Below the pieces are notes generated by a model that did not search any database, was not told where the DNA came from, and was given only the letters and a program-made list of their open reading frames with translations. From Paenarthrobacter nitroguajacolicus (GTDB lineage: Bacteria; Actinomycetota; Actinomycetes; Actinomycetales; Micrococcaceae): 64,000 bases of DNA. Both the position numbers and the translations under genes were made by a program. The DNA lies in contig NZ_VNFK01000006.1 of assembly GCF_007786235.1 (NCBI RefSeq), positions 124,001 through 188,000 on the forward strand, in the 5' to 3' direction. Of the stretch, positions 33,965-43,102 are shown piece by piece. Every line of letters begins with the position of its first letter. Position 1 is the stretch's first letter.

Positions 33965-35536
33965 CTAGCGGTTCACACTGAGCTGGGCGAACATTTCAGG
34001 ACCACGGGCGTCCAACCATTTTCCACCGAGACGGACCCCCACTACGAACAGTATGACGCCGAGCAAAGGACCAACGGCCAGGTTGATCCAGCCCGCCTCA
34101 GGACCGCCGCTGAACGCCTGGACAGCCACCAGGGCAAGTTCCGGGATCAGCAGTAGCGCCAGGACACCCATCCCCACGGCCTGGACGGCCAGGGTCTGAG
34201 CCACGTTTCCTGGCGGCTTCTTGAAGGGGCTGTCGCCCGGGAGGGGCACGGCGATGTTGTAGCGCGCAGAAATCACGGAGGAAAGGCCCAGGCCCGTGAA
34301 GAGGGTACCCAGCGACAAGCCCAGGAGGTTGGGCAGCCATTGCCAATCACCCGTGACGAAAAGCGGTCCGACCGTGAAGACCAGCACCACAGGGAGGGAG
34401 ATGGCCAGGCAGGCCATGGCCCGTCCCAGCCGGTCGTCAACCCCTCGAACTCCGGCAGCAAGGTGCAGGGCAAATGCAGTGTTGTCGTAGGAAACATCAG
34501 CGCAGATCGACCATGCCATCATGAAGGCGGTCAAAGGCCCAAGGATCATGAGCAAGCCATAGCCACCTCCCTGTGAGCCGCTGAAGAAGAAGAGGACCGG
34601 GAACAGCGGGACAATCACCAAAGATGCCGCATAGCGGGGGTCCTTCATCCAATAGATCAAAGCCCGCGCGGCAACAGCACCAGACGGCGTTGCGGGAAGA
34701 AGGCCGAACAGTCCAAGCTTGCCGCCCTTCCTGGCCGATCCTCCGGAATAGGGAGGTGTCACCAGGGCGCGTTGCAGCAGGAGATGCCAGCACAGGAGGA
34801 GACCGGCAATGGTGACCGCCGAGATCAGGAACTTCAATCCTGCCGCTGCGAAGTCACCGGCCTCAAGATCGCCCCCGAGGGACCACGCGGCACCAAGTGG
34901 TGTCCAGGAGACAGTGCGGGCAAGCACGGGGAGATAGTCAGCGCTGCTTCGTACCCCGTCGACGACACCAACCATGATGGGCCCCAGCAACATCAATGGG
35001 ATGAACACGATGATGCTGCTGACATCCTTGAAGCGTCGCGAGGAGGCAAGACCGGCAGTCGCCGTCGTCACCACTTTCGACAACACCACGCAGGTGAAGG
35101 CTCCCAAAACCGCCCCCACCAACGCCCCGGTAACGGCCGGAACGCTGCGCCACCAGGTTCCAACAGACCCCAAGGCCGCTATGAGGGTAGCCAGCCCCGG
35201 AATCCCGATGAAGCCCGCCAGGGCGAGTCCGGCCAGCAGTTGCCTTGGCGGGATAGCGAACGTGGTGAAACGTGCGGGATCCAGGGTCATGTCCGCAGCC
35301 GAGGCAACGAGCGGAATGATCGCCCATCCCAGGACAGTGGCGGCACCGCCCAGGACCACAACGGTGTGGGCAATTTCGGCGTCGGCCCACCGAAGGGCAA
35401 TCAAGCCGCCCACCAGGAGGACCAGGACGCCCAGGGCATAAAGCAGCCCGAGGGCCATGCCGACCAACTGCCAAGGACTGCGCTGGAACCCATTGAGAAG
35501 CAGTTGCCACTTCAGGCCTAGAAGGTGCGCAACCAT
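33965..35536 (-). CDS. ABC exporter permease (ABC-2-like)
   Basis: A 523-residue membrane protein with about 12 predicted helices and no recognisable soluble domain. It overlaps the upstream ABC ATPase gene by 19 bp, so the two form a transporter. Large permeases with a single ATPase of this kind are usually exporters in actinobacteria, but the substrate is not known. The final helix pair ends in a short charged tail. Confidence 0.75.
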   Translation of the reverse strand: MVAHLLGLKWQLLLNGFQRSPWQLVGMALGLLYALGVLVLLVGGLIALRWADAEIAHTVVVLGGAATVLGWAIIPLVASAADMTLDPARFTTFAIPPRQLLAGLALAGFIGIPGLATLIAALGSVGTWWRSVPAVTGALVGAVLGAFTCVVLSKVVTTATAGLASSRRFKDVSSIIVFIPLMLLGPIMVGVVDGVRSSADYLPVLARTVSWTPLGAAWSLGGDLEAGDFAAAGLKFLISAVTIAGLLLCWHLLLQRALVTPPYSGGSARKGGKLGLFGLLPATPSGAVAARALIYWMKDPRYAASLVIVPLFPVLFFFSGSQGGGYGLLMILGPLTAFMMAWSICADVSYDNTAFALHLAAGVRGVDDRLGRAMACLAISLPVVLVFTVGPLFVTGDWQWLPNLLGLSLGTLFTGLGLSSVISARYNIAVPLPGDSPFKKPPGNVAQTLAVQAVGMGVLALLLIPELALVAVQAFSGGPEAGWINLAVGPLLGVILFVVGVRLGGKWLDARGPEMFAQLSVNR

Positions 35537-36402
35537 TCCAGCCCCTCCGTCCGGTGTCCGCCGCCCACCAATTGGACAAAGCGCTCTTCCAGGGTTGACC
35601 CGTTACGGACCTCGTCCACGGATCCCGCCGCCAGCACGCGGCCACCGGCCACCACTGCAACATGGCTGCACATGCGCTGGACCAGATCCATCACATGGCT
35701 GGAAACGATCACGGTGCCGCCTGAGGCGACGTAGCTTTCAAGAATGCCGCGGATGTTCGCAGCGGACACCGGGTCCACCGATTCGAACGGCTCGTCCAGG
35801 ACCAAGAGGCGGGGCGCGTGGATCAGGGCGGAAGCCAAAGCGATCTTCTTGGTCATACCGGCCGAGTAATCAACCACCAAAGAGCCGGCGTCCGCTTCAA
35901 GGTCCAGGGCTGCCAACAATTCAGACACCCGGGTCCCGACAACATCGCGGTCCATGCCGCGCAACAGTCCCGAGTAGGTGACCAGCTGCTCGCCCGTCAG
36001 CCTGTCAAAGAGGCGTACACCATCAGGCAGGACCCCCATGAGCTTCTTGGCCTCCAGCGGCCGCGCCCAAACGTCCACGCCGTGAACCAGGGCCGTGCCG
36101 AAGTCCGGCCGCAGCAATCCTGTAGCCATGGAAAGAGTGGTGGTCTTTCCGGCACCGTTGGGACCGACCATCCCAAAGAACGACCCCGCGGGTACCTCGA
36201 GGCTCACACCATCGACGGCGATCTTCTCTCCAAAGCGCTTGGCCAAGCCTCGAATGGACAGCGCAGCAATCGGCGCCCCCGCAACGGAACCTTCGCTCGG
36301 TGCGGCTGGAGCCGCGGCCTGGGGCGGTTGCAGGGCGTGTGGCGGCGCGTCAAGGTGTGGCGGCGCGGACATGGGCGTGGGTTCATGGCGTGGTTCCGTC
36401 AT
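35518..36402 (-). CDS. ABC exporter ATPase
   Basis: A 294-residue ATPase. A Pro/Ala-rich N-terminal extension of about 45 residues precedes Walker A GPNGAGKTT at 80-88. The signature is degenerate, YSAGM in place of LSGGQ, at about 183. Walker B is LLVLDEP at about 200 and the switch is SSHVMD. It pairs with the downstream permease through a 19-bp overlap. TAGGCT lies six bases before the ATG, suggesting a leaderless transcript. Confidence 0.85.
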   Translation of the reverse strand: MTEPRHEPTPMSAPPHLDAPPHALQPPQAAAPAAPSEGSVAGAPIAALSIRGLAKRFGEKIAVDGVSLEVPAGSFFGMVGPNGAGKTTTLSMATGLLRPDFGTALVHGVDVWARPLEAKKLMGVLPDGVRLFDRLTGEQLVTYSGLLRGMDRDVVGTRVSELLAALDLEADAGSLVVDYSAGMTKKIALASALIHAPRLLVLDEPFESVDPVSAANIRGILESYVASGGTVIVSSHVMDLVQRMCSHVAVVAGGRVLAAGSVDEVRNGSTLEERFVQLVGGGHRTEGLEWLRTF

Positions 36403-36414
36403 GTGACCAGCCTA
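36403..36414 (-). promoter_or_regulatory. Putative leaderless promoter -10 of the ABC exporter operon
   Basis: On the minus strand TAGGCT is followed by six bases and the ATG at 36402. Confidence 0.45.
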
Positions 36415-36442
36415 ACCGCGCGTGCGGGAACCTGAGGGAGCC

Positions 36443-37543
36443 CTAGAAGCCGTGGCGGGGAACGGCCCGCTGGTATTGCGGAACCCACGAAATGTCATGG
36501 CCGAGTTCGTAGGCTGCCCTCAGCCACCAGTGTGGATCGCGCAAGGCCGCACGGGCCATGAAAACGGCGTCGGCGCGGCCGTTGGCGACGATATCCTCTG
36601 CCTGTGTGGCACTCGTGAGGAGCCCCACCGCCCCGGTGGGGACACCGGCGTCGCGCTTTACTTGCTCGGCGAATCCCGCCTGGTAGCCAGGCACGGCCCT
36701 GATGTCCTGATGCGCCACGGCGCCACCGCTGGAGACATCCACCAGATCCACCCCGCGCTCGGACGCTGCACGGGCAAGACGGACAGACGCCGCGACGTCC
36801 ACTCCCCCATCCGCCCAGTCGGACGCCGATATTCGGAGCAGGAGGGGCATGGAATCAGGGATGACCTCACGGACTGCGTCCACCACTGCGAGCATGAGCT
36901 TGTTCCTGCCGTCCTCGCTTCCACCCCAGCCGTCCGTTCGGGTGTTGATGAGGGGGCTCTGGAACTGGTGCAACAAGTACCCGTGTGCGCCGTGGATCTC
37001 CACGGTGTCGAAGCCAATAGCCACGGCGCGGGCTGCCGCACTTGCGAAATCGGACACCACGCCCTGGATGTCCTCTTCGCTCATGGCCGCCGGCGCTGCA
37101 TAGCCGTCAAAAGCCTGGCTGGTGGGTCCCACGGTAAGCCATCCGCCGTCGGACTCCGGTACAGAACCCGATCGGCCGGAGAACGGCCAGTACGTGGAGG
37201 CCTTGCGCCCTGCGTGGGCCAACTGGGCACCGATTTTGCACTCTACGGCCCCATGCTGGTGCACAAACCGGACTATGCGTTCCCAGCCCGCTGCTTGCTC
37301 ATCGGAGTACAGGCCTGCGTCCAGGGGGCTGATCCTGCCCGCCGCGTTCACCGCGGCGGCCTCGCTCATGATCAGAGCGGCGCCACCCGCGGCGAAAGCG
37401 CCCAGATGCATCAAATGCCAGTCGTTGGGGACGCCCTCTCCGGTCTCCGGGTGGCAGCTGTACTGGCACATGGGTGACACCCAACCGCGGTGAGGCACGG
37501 TGAGCGAACGCAACTGCAATGGGGAGAACAGTGCTGACGGCAC
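36443..37543 (-). CDS. NADH:flavin oxidoreductase, old yellow enzyme (YqjM-like)
   Basis: A 366-residue FMN-dependent TIM-barrel ene-reductase. Features are SPMCQYS with the YqjM-type regulatory Cys26, QLAHAGRK at about 108-115, the substrate-binding HGAHGYLLHQFQSP region at about 184-197 and TDGWGG after it. It should reduce activated C=C bonds of unsaturated carbonyl compounds with NAD(P)H. The GTG start at 37543 overlaps the stop of the thioredoxin/TPR gene by one base (TAGTG), so it is translationally coupled to a putative chaperone-type protein. Confidence 0.9.
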   Translation of the reverse strand: MPSALFSPLQLRSLTVPHRGWVSPMCQYSCHPETGEGVPNDWHLMHLGAFAAGGAALIMSEAAAVNAAGRISPLDAGLYSDEQAAGWERIVRFVHQHGAVECKIGAQLAHAGRKASTYWPFSGRSGSVPESDGGWLTVGPTSQAFDGYAAPAAMSEEDIQGVVSDFASAAARAVAIGFDTVEIHGAHGYLLHQFQSPLINTRTDGWGGSEDGRNKLMLAVVDAVREVIPDSMPLLLRISASDWADGGVDVAASVRLARAASERGVDLVDVSSGGAVAHQDIRAVPGYQAGFAEQVKRDAGVPTGAVGLLTSATQAEDIVANGRADAVFMARAALRDPHWWLRAAYELGHDISWVPQYQRAVPRHGF

Positions 37544-38526
37544 TAGAAGAGAACCCTCGCGAGTCCCTGGCGGGCCTTGGCCACCCGTTCGTCCTGTGTT
37601 CCGACTACCTCAAAGAGCTCCAGAAGCCGCACGCGGGCAGTTTCACGCTCGGGACCGAAATTCCTGCCAATAAAGGTGATGATGCGGTTGAAGGCGTCCT
37701 CGATGTGGCCGCCGGAGATGTCGAGGTCAGCGACGCCCAACTGGGCCTGGACATTGTCCGGCTCTTGGGCGGCCTGTTCGCGAAGGCTTTCAGCGTCGGG
37801 AGCGGAGAGTTTGTCCAGCCTGGCCATCAACTCAACCTGGGCGAGGCCGGCTTTGGCGTCCGAATCGGCAGGCTGCTCGAGGAGGGCTTGTTTGTAGGCG
37901 GAGGCTGCTCCGGCGTAGTCACCGGCCTCGATCGCGTCGATGGCGGCTTGGTGAAGCGGCGGCACTGGCTCCGGTTCGGCGTCCTCGTCCTGGGCGGCGT
38001 CACCGATGCTTCCGGTGACGCCGTTGGCAGCGGCCACCTTGAGGAGCTCGTCCACGAGGTTTCGGATCTGCTCGTCGTCGGCCGGACCTTGGAAAAGGGG
38101 AACGGGCTGGCCTTTGATCACGGCAACGGCGGTAGGCACGGCCTGCACTTGGAAAGCTTGGGCAAGTTGCGGGAACGCGTCAACGTCCGCGGCTGCAAGA
38201 ACCAAACGGCCGCTGTAGCTTTCAACGACTCGCTCGGCAGCTTCAAGTACTGCGGGAGATTCCGCTGCGTAGCGCGACCACAGGAGGAAGAGCACAGGGA
38301 TCTGGGCAGACAGCTGCACCAGGTCCTGGAAGTTTGTTTCAGTGGCCTCCACACGAAGCGGTGCCTTGCCGGCGTCGCCGCCGTCAGGCGCCCCGCCGTC
38401 CGCTGAAACGGAGGCCGGTGGCGCCGGGGGCGCGGCCTGGCGGCGCAACGACGAGAGGTCGACTGCGCCGCGAAGATTGAGCTGGCTGGCAGCGGCTGGA
38501 GTGGGTCGGTATCCGGGCGAACTCAT
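37543..38526 (-). CDS. CnoX/YbbN-like thioredoxin-TPR protein, redox-inactive
   Basis: A 327-residue protein. A disordered N-terminal segment (1-58) leads to a thioredoxin fold at about 60-165, then TPR-like helices to the end, the layout of E. coli CnoX (YbbN). The active site is WSRYA at 83-87 in place of WCGPC, so no redox cysteines remain and a holdase/chaperone or co-chaperone role is more likely. It is the first gene of a two-gene unit with the OYE. TAGAGT lies seven bases before the ATG. Confidence 0.85.
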   Translation of the reverse strand: MSSPGYRPTPAAASQLNLRGAVDLSSLRRQAAPPAPPASVSADGGAPDGGDAGKAPLRVEATETNFQDLVQLSAQIPVLFLLWSRYAAESPAVLEAAERVVESYSGRLVLAAADVDAFPQLAQAFQVQAVPTAVAVIKGQPVPLFQGPADDEQIRNLVDELLKVAAANGVTGSIGDAAQDEDAEPEPVPPLHQAAIDAIEAGDYAGAASAYKQALLEQPADSDAKAGLAQVELMARLDKLSAPDAESLREQAAQEPDNVQAQLGVADLDISGGHIEDAFNRIITFIGRNFGPERETARVRLLELFEVVGTQDERVAKARQGLARVLF

Positions 38527-38539
38527 ATCGTCCACTCTA
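38527..38539 (-). promoter_or_regulatory. Putative leaderless promoter -10 of the CnoX-like gene
   Basis: On the minus strand TAGAGT is followed by seven bases and the ATG at 38526. Confidence 0.4.
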
Positions 38540-38563
38540 GCCGCTGCCCTGCCAAGGGTTCGC

Positions 38564-40306
38564 CTACTTGAAGCTGGCCCCCACCAGGCCACGCGTAGCT
38601 GCCACGAGCTTCATCGGATCGGTTGAGCCGGCCGGCGGAATGTACACGGCCACGGACTCGGCAAAGTTCAGCACCATGCCTGTTGTGGTTTCCTTGCCCC
38701 CGGCGAAGACTGCGGAATCGTCTTCAAGCAGGAGCTTGTCGCCAGCGGCCTTGGGCGTTCCCTCAAAAGCGAAGTCCAGGCGGCCGACAACCAGTGCGCC
38801 ACCATCGGCAGTGCGCAACACCACGGTCTGGTTATTAACCGGAGTGTGCGTGAACTTGAAGTTGGCGCTGGTTCCGTTCTTCACAGTGTCCGCCTGGTAG
38901 GCGAGGGCCCCAGCGATGTACGGCGACGATTGTCCATCGGCCAACTTGCTTCGGTTCGGAGAGTCAGGAGTGGTCAGCATTTCAGCCAGGATGCCCAAGG
39001 CCTCGTTGCCGCTGTAGGCCAAGCCGGTGTTGTCGGCGGCGGGAACGGCCTCGGTTCCCTCCCGTGGGACGGGGAAGGATGGGAAGTTGGTGCCGGGCTG
39101 GAGCGGTGCACTGGCCCACAGCTTGTAGTTTTCACGCGGTGAAAGTTGTACGAGCGTCAGTACCTGCGGAACAACGTTTCCTTCACCTTGCGTCAGGGCG
39201 AAGACCGTGCGCGGCCAATCGCGCTTGGTGCTGATAACACTGCTCTGGAGCTTGGTGGCACGGACAGGCATGCGCGGTTCGTAGGCAGAGACAGCTGATC
39301 GGATCTTGTAGTTCTGCGTGCGGATCTGAAGTTCCATCTTGTCAACGCGCGGAGCCAGTTTGGCGGCGTCCTTGGCGGCGTCGGCAGCATCCACGGTGCT
39401 GGCAACCTGCTCCAGGATCCGCTGCAACTGGGACTCTAACAGAACCGGCGTGCCGTCTTCACCTTCAGCGGGGGCCGCTGCAGCGCTGGTGGTGGTCGGC
39501 TCGGGGGTCGTCGTCGCCTGCGCGGCGACGGCGGTTCCGCCAACCATCACGGCTGCCAGGGCAGCAGCGAGGGCAGTGACGCGAAGGGCGGGGCCTTCGG
39601 TTTCGTTGCCACGACGGCGGGCGGCGTCGCTGGCCGGCGTCTGCACGGGCAAGGTGGTGGTTTCGCCACCATCGTGCGGGCCATCACCCTCCCCGTCATG
39701 ACGGCGGTTGCTGAGGGCCTTGGCGACGAACGGCAAAGCCGCACCAACCAGGATGATGATGATGCCCAAGACAATCAGCGGCACGGCCCAGGGGGTGGTG
39801 GCGTTGTTCGGGAACGTCATGGAAATGGACGACGGCGCAGGCTGGGTTCCGTCGGCGGCTACCAGAAGGGACCACTCGCCATCAGCGGGAGGGTTCCAGG
39901 TGTAGTCCAGGTCGCCGCTGGCGTCCTCGGTGCTGACCCAGAGATCGGATCCAGCCGGAGACGGCGCAGTGGCCTCTCCGTCGACTGAGGCGGTCTCAAG
40001 CGATTTCTGGTCGGCCGAGACTCCGGACAGCGTGGTGTGGGCAGTCTTTCCGACCCACGCTTCGACGTCGTCCGGGCGACCCGTGGCGACCATGAAGTTG
40101 CCTTCACCTTGGATCTTGATCTTCACCGGCCCGTCATGGAGAGCGATCAACTTTGGGTCGATCACGGTCAGCGGGGCAGCTTTGGTATCGCTGGGAACCG
40201 AAGCCGTCACCGTCTCGGCGGGGGCCCAAAAAGTCAGCTGGCCAATGCCGGCCAGCATCGTCAGCAGGCCCAGCAGCACCAGTAAGGCTGCAGTCTTCAA
40301 ACGCAC
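38564..40306 (-). CDS. Membrane protein with extracytoplasmic domains, unknown function
   Basis: About 580 residues and not recognised as a named family. An N-terminal helix (about 1-22) is followed by a beta-rich extracytoplasmic domain (about 25-165) and a second helix (about 170-192, PLIVLGIIIILVGAALPFVA). A charged cytoplasmic stretch follows, then a third helix near 240-262, a Thr/Ala linker and a large second extracytoplasmic domain (about 285-580). The chosen start is GTG 40306, preceded by AGGTGAT with 5-nt spacing; ATG 40321 has no ribosome site. It is divergent from an AI-2E-type transporter gene. A cell-envelope role is plausible only from topology. Confidence 0.6.
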   Translation of the reverse strand: MRLKTAALLVLLGLLTMLAGIGQLTFWAPAETVTASVPSDTKAAPLTVIDPKLIALHDGPVKIKIQGEGNFMVATGRPDDVEAWVGKTAHTTLSGVSADQKSLETASVDGEATAPSPAGSDLWVSTEDASGDLDYTWNPPADGEWSLLVAADGTQPAPSSISMTFPNNATTPWAVPLIVLGIIIILVGAALPFVAKALSNRRHDGEGDGPHDGGETTTLPVQTPASDAARRRGNETEGPALRVTALAAALAAVMVGGTAVAAQATTTPEPTTTSAAAAPAEGEDGTPVLLESQLQRILEQVASTVDAADAAKDAAKLAPRVDKMELQIRTQNYKIRSAVSAYEPRMPVRATKLQSSVISTKRDWPRTVFALTQGEGNVVPQVLTLVQLSPRENYKLWASAPLQPGTNFPSFPVPREGTEAVPAADNTGLAYSGNEALGILAEMLTTPDSPNRSKLADGQSSPYIAGALAYQADTVKNGTSANFKFTHTPVNNQTVVLRTADGGALVVGRLDFAFEGTPKAAGDKLLLEDDSAVFAGGKETTTGMVLNFAESVAVYIPPAGSTDPMKLVAATRGLVGASFK

Positions 40307-40502
40307 AGGATCACCTATCATCAGCGGTCGTTGAACTTCAAGGGTAACCGTTTTGTTATCAGAGAGTCAGATCGGCGTGATCTCCCCAACATCCGGAAAA
40401 CCCCGCCGTGGCGCCCCTGCAGCCCTGTTCGGCCCTCCTGATAGTGTGGCGATGATCATGATATTCGGGCCATCCGGCGCCTGATTCACCCTCGCTCCAC
40501 CA

Positions 40503-41816
40503 ATGAAAAGGCAGCTAAACCGCGTGAAAGACCACTTGGAACCCCGTCCCGCCAATGAGCCCGGGTCAAGTGCGGTGGAGGCGCCCTCAGACGGCACCGC
40601 CGCTACGGTTCCTGTCCGAACCGGACGCCTTGCAGCCCTCGGCCGCAGGCTGCGGCAGCCCATCCCCGGCGCCCGTACCCGTGTTCGCTTCGAGATGCCT
40701 CCGGAAGACCAAGATGAAGGAACCCGCGAGGGCCTCCGCCCCGAGGACGACCACGGCTTCGGGGCGCCCGGCCCCCGGATGTCCTCGCAGCACCCCTTAT
40801 ATGTAGGGTTCATGGGGACTGCAGGCGTCGGCGTTGCCTTGGCAGTCTTCTACATCGCCAGCAACACGACCCAATTGATCCTCTGGATCGTCGCCGCCCT
40901 CTTCATTGCACTCGGCCTGGACCCCGTGGTCCGGTGGTTGGAGTCCCGCAGGGTCCCCCGCCCCGCAGGCATCCTGATCTCCGTCTCGGCCTTGGTACTC
41001 GCCGTCGCCGGTTTCTTCGCAACATTGATTCCCACCATCGTTGAACAGGTGTCGGAAATCGTTCGCCAAGCACCCGAGTGGATCCGAGGCTTCCTCGACT
41101 CCGACTTCTTCCGCAACGCCGACAGCCAGTTTGGCGTTCGGGACCGGATCACAACGGAGCTGGATAAGTTCGTCAAGGATCCTGAAGCCATGGGCGGCAT
41201 CTTCGGCGGCGTGGTGGGCTTCGGTTCCACTGTGGCGAATGGACTGTTCGGCTCGCTCATTGTCCTGGTCCTGAGCCTTTACTTCCTCGCAGCCCTTCCG
41301 TCCATGAAAAAGTGGGCCTACCGCCTGGCTCCCCGCTCCCGGCGACCCAGGGTCGAGGCGCTCTCCGAAGCCATCACCGACTCCGTGGGCAACTATGTGA
41401 TCGGCCAGGCCTGCGTTGCGCTCCTGAACGCGATCTTCGCTTTCATCGTGATGACCATCCTGGGCATCCCCTTCAGCGTCCTGCTTGCGTTCGTCGTTGC
41501 ACTGCTGGCATTCATTCCATTGGTGGGCGGCATGATCGCTGCCGTCGTTGTCATCCTGGTGGCGCTCACCGGCGGCTGGCAGACGGCGGTTGTCTACGCG
41601 ATCGCCTACTTCGCCTACCTGCAGTTCGAGGCGTACTTCATCTCGCCCCGCATCATGCAGCGCGCAGTGGCTGTCCCAGGTGCCGTAGCGGTGATTTCCG
41701 TTATCGCCGGCGGCAGCCTGCTGGGGGTGCTCGGCGCCCTGATCGCCATCCCCACTGCCGCGGCCATCATGCTGCTCATCAAGGAAGTCTTCATCATCCG
41801 ACAAGACCGGCACTGA
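40503..41816 (+). CDS. AI-2E family transporter
   Basis: A 437-residue protein. A charged, disordered cytoplasmic segment of about 100 residues precedes about eight helices. Characteristic AI-2E segments include FIALGLDPVVRWLESRRVPRPAGILIS at about 138-164 and the FIPLVGGMIAAVVVILVAL helix near 338-356. The family includes E. coli TqsA and sodium/proton antiporters; actual AI-2 transport is not implied. It is monocistronic and divergent from the unknown membrane protein. A 20-bp inverted repeat lies just past the stop. Confidence 0.85.
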   Translation: MKRQLNRVKDHLEPRPANEPGSSAVEAPSDGTAATVPVRTGRLAALGRRLRQPIPGARTRVRFEMPPEDQDEGTREGLRPEDDHGFGAPGPRMSSQHPLYVGFMGTAGVGVALAVFYIASNTTQLILWIVAALFIALGLDPVVRWLESRRVPRPAGILISVSALVLAVAGFFATLIPTIVEQVSEIVRQAPEWIRGFLDSDFFRNADSQFGVRDRITTELDKFVKDPEAMGGIFGGVVGFGSTVANGLFGSLIVLVLSLYFLAALPSMKKWAYRLAPRSRRPRVEALSEAITDSVGNYVIGQACVALLNAIFAFIVMTILGIPFSVLLAFVVALLAFIPLVGGMIAAVVVILVALTGGWQTAVVYAIAYFAYLQFEAYFISPRIMQRAVAVPGAVAVISVIAGGSLLGVLGALIAIPTAAAIMLLIKEVFIIRQDRH

Positions 41817-41827
41817 GTTCCCTGTGT

Positions 41828-41882
41828 TGGAGTACAGGTAATGCCCCCCGACATGTTGTTGAGGGGCATTACCTGTACTCCA
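41828..41882. terminator. Perfect 20-bp inverted repeat between convergent genes
   Basis: Positions 41828-41847 pair perfectly with 41863-41882 across a 15-nt loop. It lies between the AI-2E gene (+) and the hydrolase gene (-) with no U-run on either side. It is probably a bidirectional terminator by stem strength, but the long perfect arms are unusual. Confidence 0.6.
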
Positions 41883-41894
41883 TGGAAAATCCGG

Positions 41895-42689
41895 CTATCC
41901 GGTCGTAACCGGCCCCGCCCACTCGCGGGGCAGACCGTCAACGCCGGCACCTGCGGGAGTGACGTCGTCGACAATTTCATTCAGCACCCGCGCCGCGTAC
42001 TTCTCGCCCACCCAGAGGTGCTTGGCGCCGTCGACGCCGACCAGCCGGGCCTGCGGCACCAAACTGAACCGCTGGGCTGCCTCAGGCGGCTGCAGGTAGT
42101 CGTCATGTTCAGGCACCAAGACGGTTAGCGGCTTGCCGGAGGCGGCCCACTCCTTGAGATGAACGTCCGTGGCCCGGTGCAACGGGGGCGACAACAGGAC
42201 TGCACCCTCAATCTGCGCCGCAACAGGCTCCACCGCTCCGTACATCAGGGCGAGCTCGGTACCGAAGGACCACCCAACGAGCCATCGATTGGGAAGGCCA
42301 CGTTCCACCGCGAACCTCACGGCCGCCTCGACGTCGTAACGCTCGCCAATGCCTTCCTCGAACTGCCCGTCGCTGGTCCCCCGCGGCGACTGGGTGCCGC
42401 GCGTGTTGAACCGCAACACAGCAACTCCGGCCAGCGCAGGGAGCCGGTACGAAGCCTTCCGGTAGACGTGCGAATCCATGAATCCGCCGTGGGTGGGCAG
42501 CGGGTGCAGTGTAATCAACGTGGCTGTGATCTCCCCCGACTCCGGCATGGCAAGCTCGCCGCGCAGCACTTTGCCGTCCTCGGTGGTGAATTCCACATTT
42601 TCGCGCTTGGCCGGGAGTACCGTGGAGGCACGGATCTCCGAGGGAGCATCCTGCGGGGTGAAAACGAACGAGGCGGGGTCGAAAGTCAT
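41895..42689 (-). CDS. Alpha/beta hydrolase
   Basis: A 264-residue serine hydrolase of the dienelactone/peptidase-like group. The nucleophile elbow is GWSFG at 139-143 (Ser141), with a likely acid in VPEHDDYL (about 202-209) and a histidine in GAKHLW (about 230). The oxyanion region is HPLPTHGG at about 62-69. It resembles the small hydrolases of the COG2945 type. The substrate is unknown. TAGGCT lies seven bases before the ATG. Confidence 0.8.
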   Translation of the reverse strand: MTFDPASFVFTPQDAPSEIRASTVLPAKRENVEFTTEDGKVLRGELAMPESGEITATLITLHPLPTHGGFMDSHVYRKASYRLPALAGVAVLRFNTRGTQSPRGTSDGQFEEGIGERYDVEAAVRFAVERGLPNRWLVGWSFGTELALMYGAVEPVAAQIEGAVLLSPPLHRATDVHLKEWAASGKPLTVLVPEHDDYLQPPEAAQRFSLVPQARLVGVDGAKHLWVGEKYAARVLNEIVDDVTPAGAGVDGLPREWAGPVTTG

Positions 42690-42702
42690 GCTTCCAAGCC
42701 TA
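42690..42702 (-). promoter_or_regulatory. Putative leaderless promoter -10 of the alpha/beta hydrolase gene
   Basis: On the minus strand TAGGCT is followed by seven bases and the ATG at 42689. Confidence 0.4.
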
Positions 42703-42708
42703 AGCGAA

Positions 42709-43053
42709 TCAGCGGTACCGGTAGGTCCGGGATGTCCAGCAATTGGTGTGCCAGTGGCGGCGTTCAGCCAACCCGGCCGCCTGGCCGAACAGGTGGTTGT
42801 CGGACCACACCACCAGGTGCGCGATTCCCGGCAGGATCGCCGTTGAACACCCCGGGCAGATGTACTGCTTTTCCGCCTTCTTGGCCGTCATGGTCCGCAC
42901 CATCCAGTCGCCGTCCGGCGCACTTTCGCGCCGGGCGATCCCCGCCCGGGCCCGCTCGAGGTCGAGTTCAGGCACCGGTTCCGTCCATTTGCCTCCACCA
43001 CCGCCGGTACGTGGGCCGGACGCGTTGCGGCGGGGACGGTTGGAGCGGGGCAT
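42709..43053 (-). CDS. Small putative zinc-binding protein divergent from nucS
   Basis: A 114-residue protein. The basic N-terminus ([10 protein letters not shown]) is followed by an acidic middle and a C-terminal putative metal site: YICPGC at about 64-69, HLVVWSDNH, then HWHTNC at about 100-105. Similar short proteins in Streptomyces are annotated loosely as ATP/GTP-binding proteins, but no P-loop is visible here. The start is ATG 43053, next to GGAGGT; the frame continues upstream into nucS. It is divergent from nucS with a 49-bp gap, which hints at a shared promoter region. Confidence 0.7.
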   Translation of the reverse strand: MPRSNRPRRNASGPRTGGGGGKWTEPVPELDLERARAGIARRESAPDGDWMVRTMTAKKAEKQYICPGCSTAILPGIAHLVVWSDNHLFGQAAGLAERRHWHTNCWTSRTYRYR

Positions 43054-43102
43054 ACCTCCATTCTGCCCCAGACAACCGGGCACAGACGGTAATGTGGGGC
43101 GG

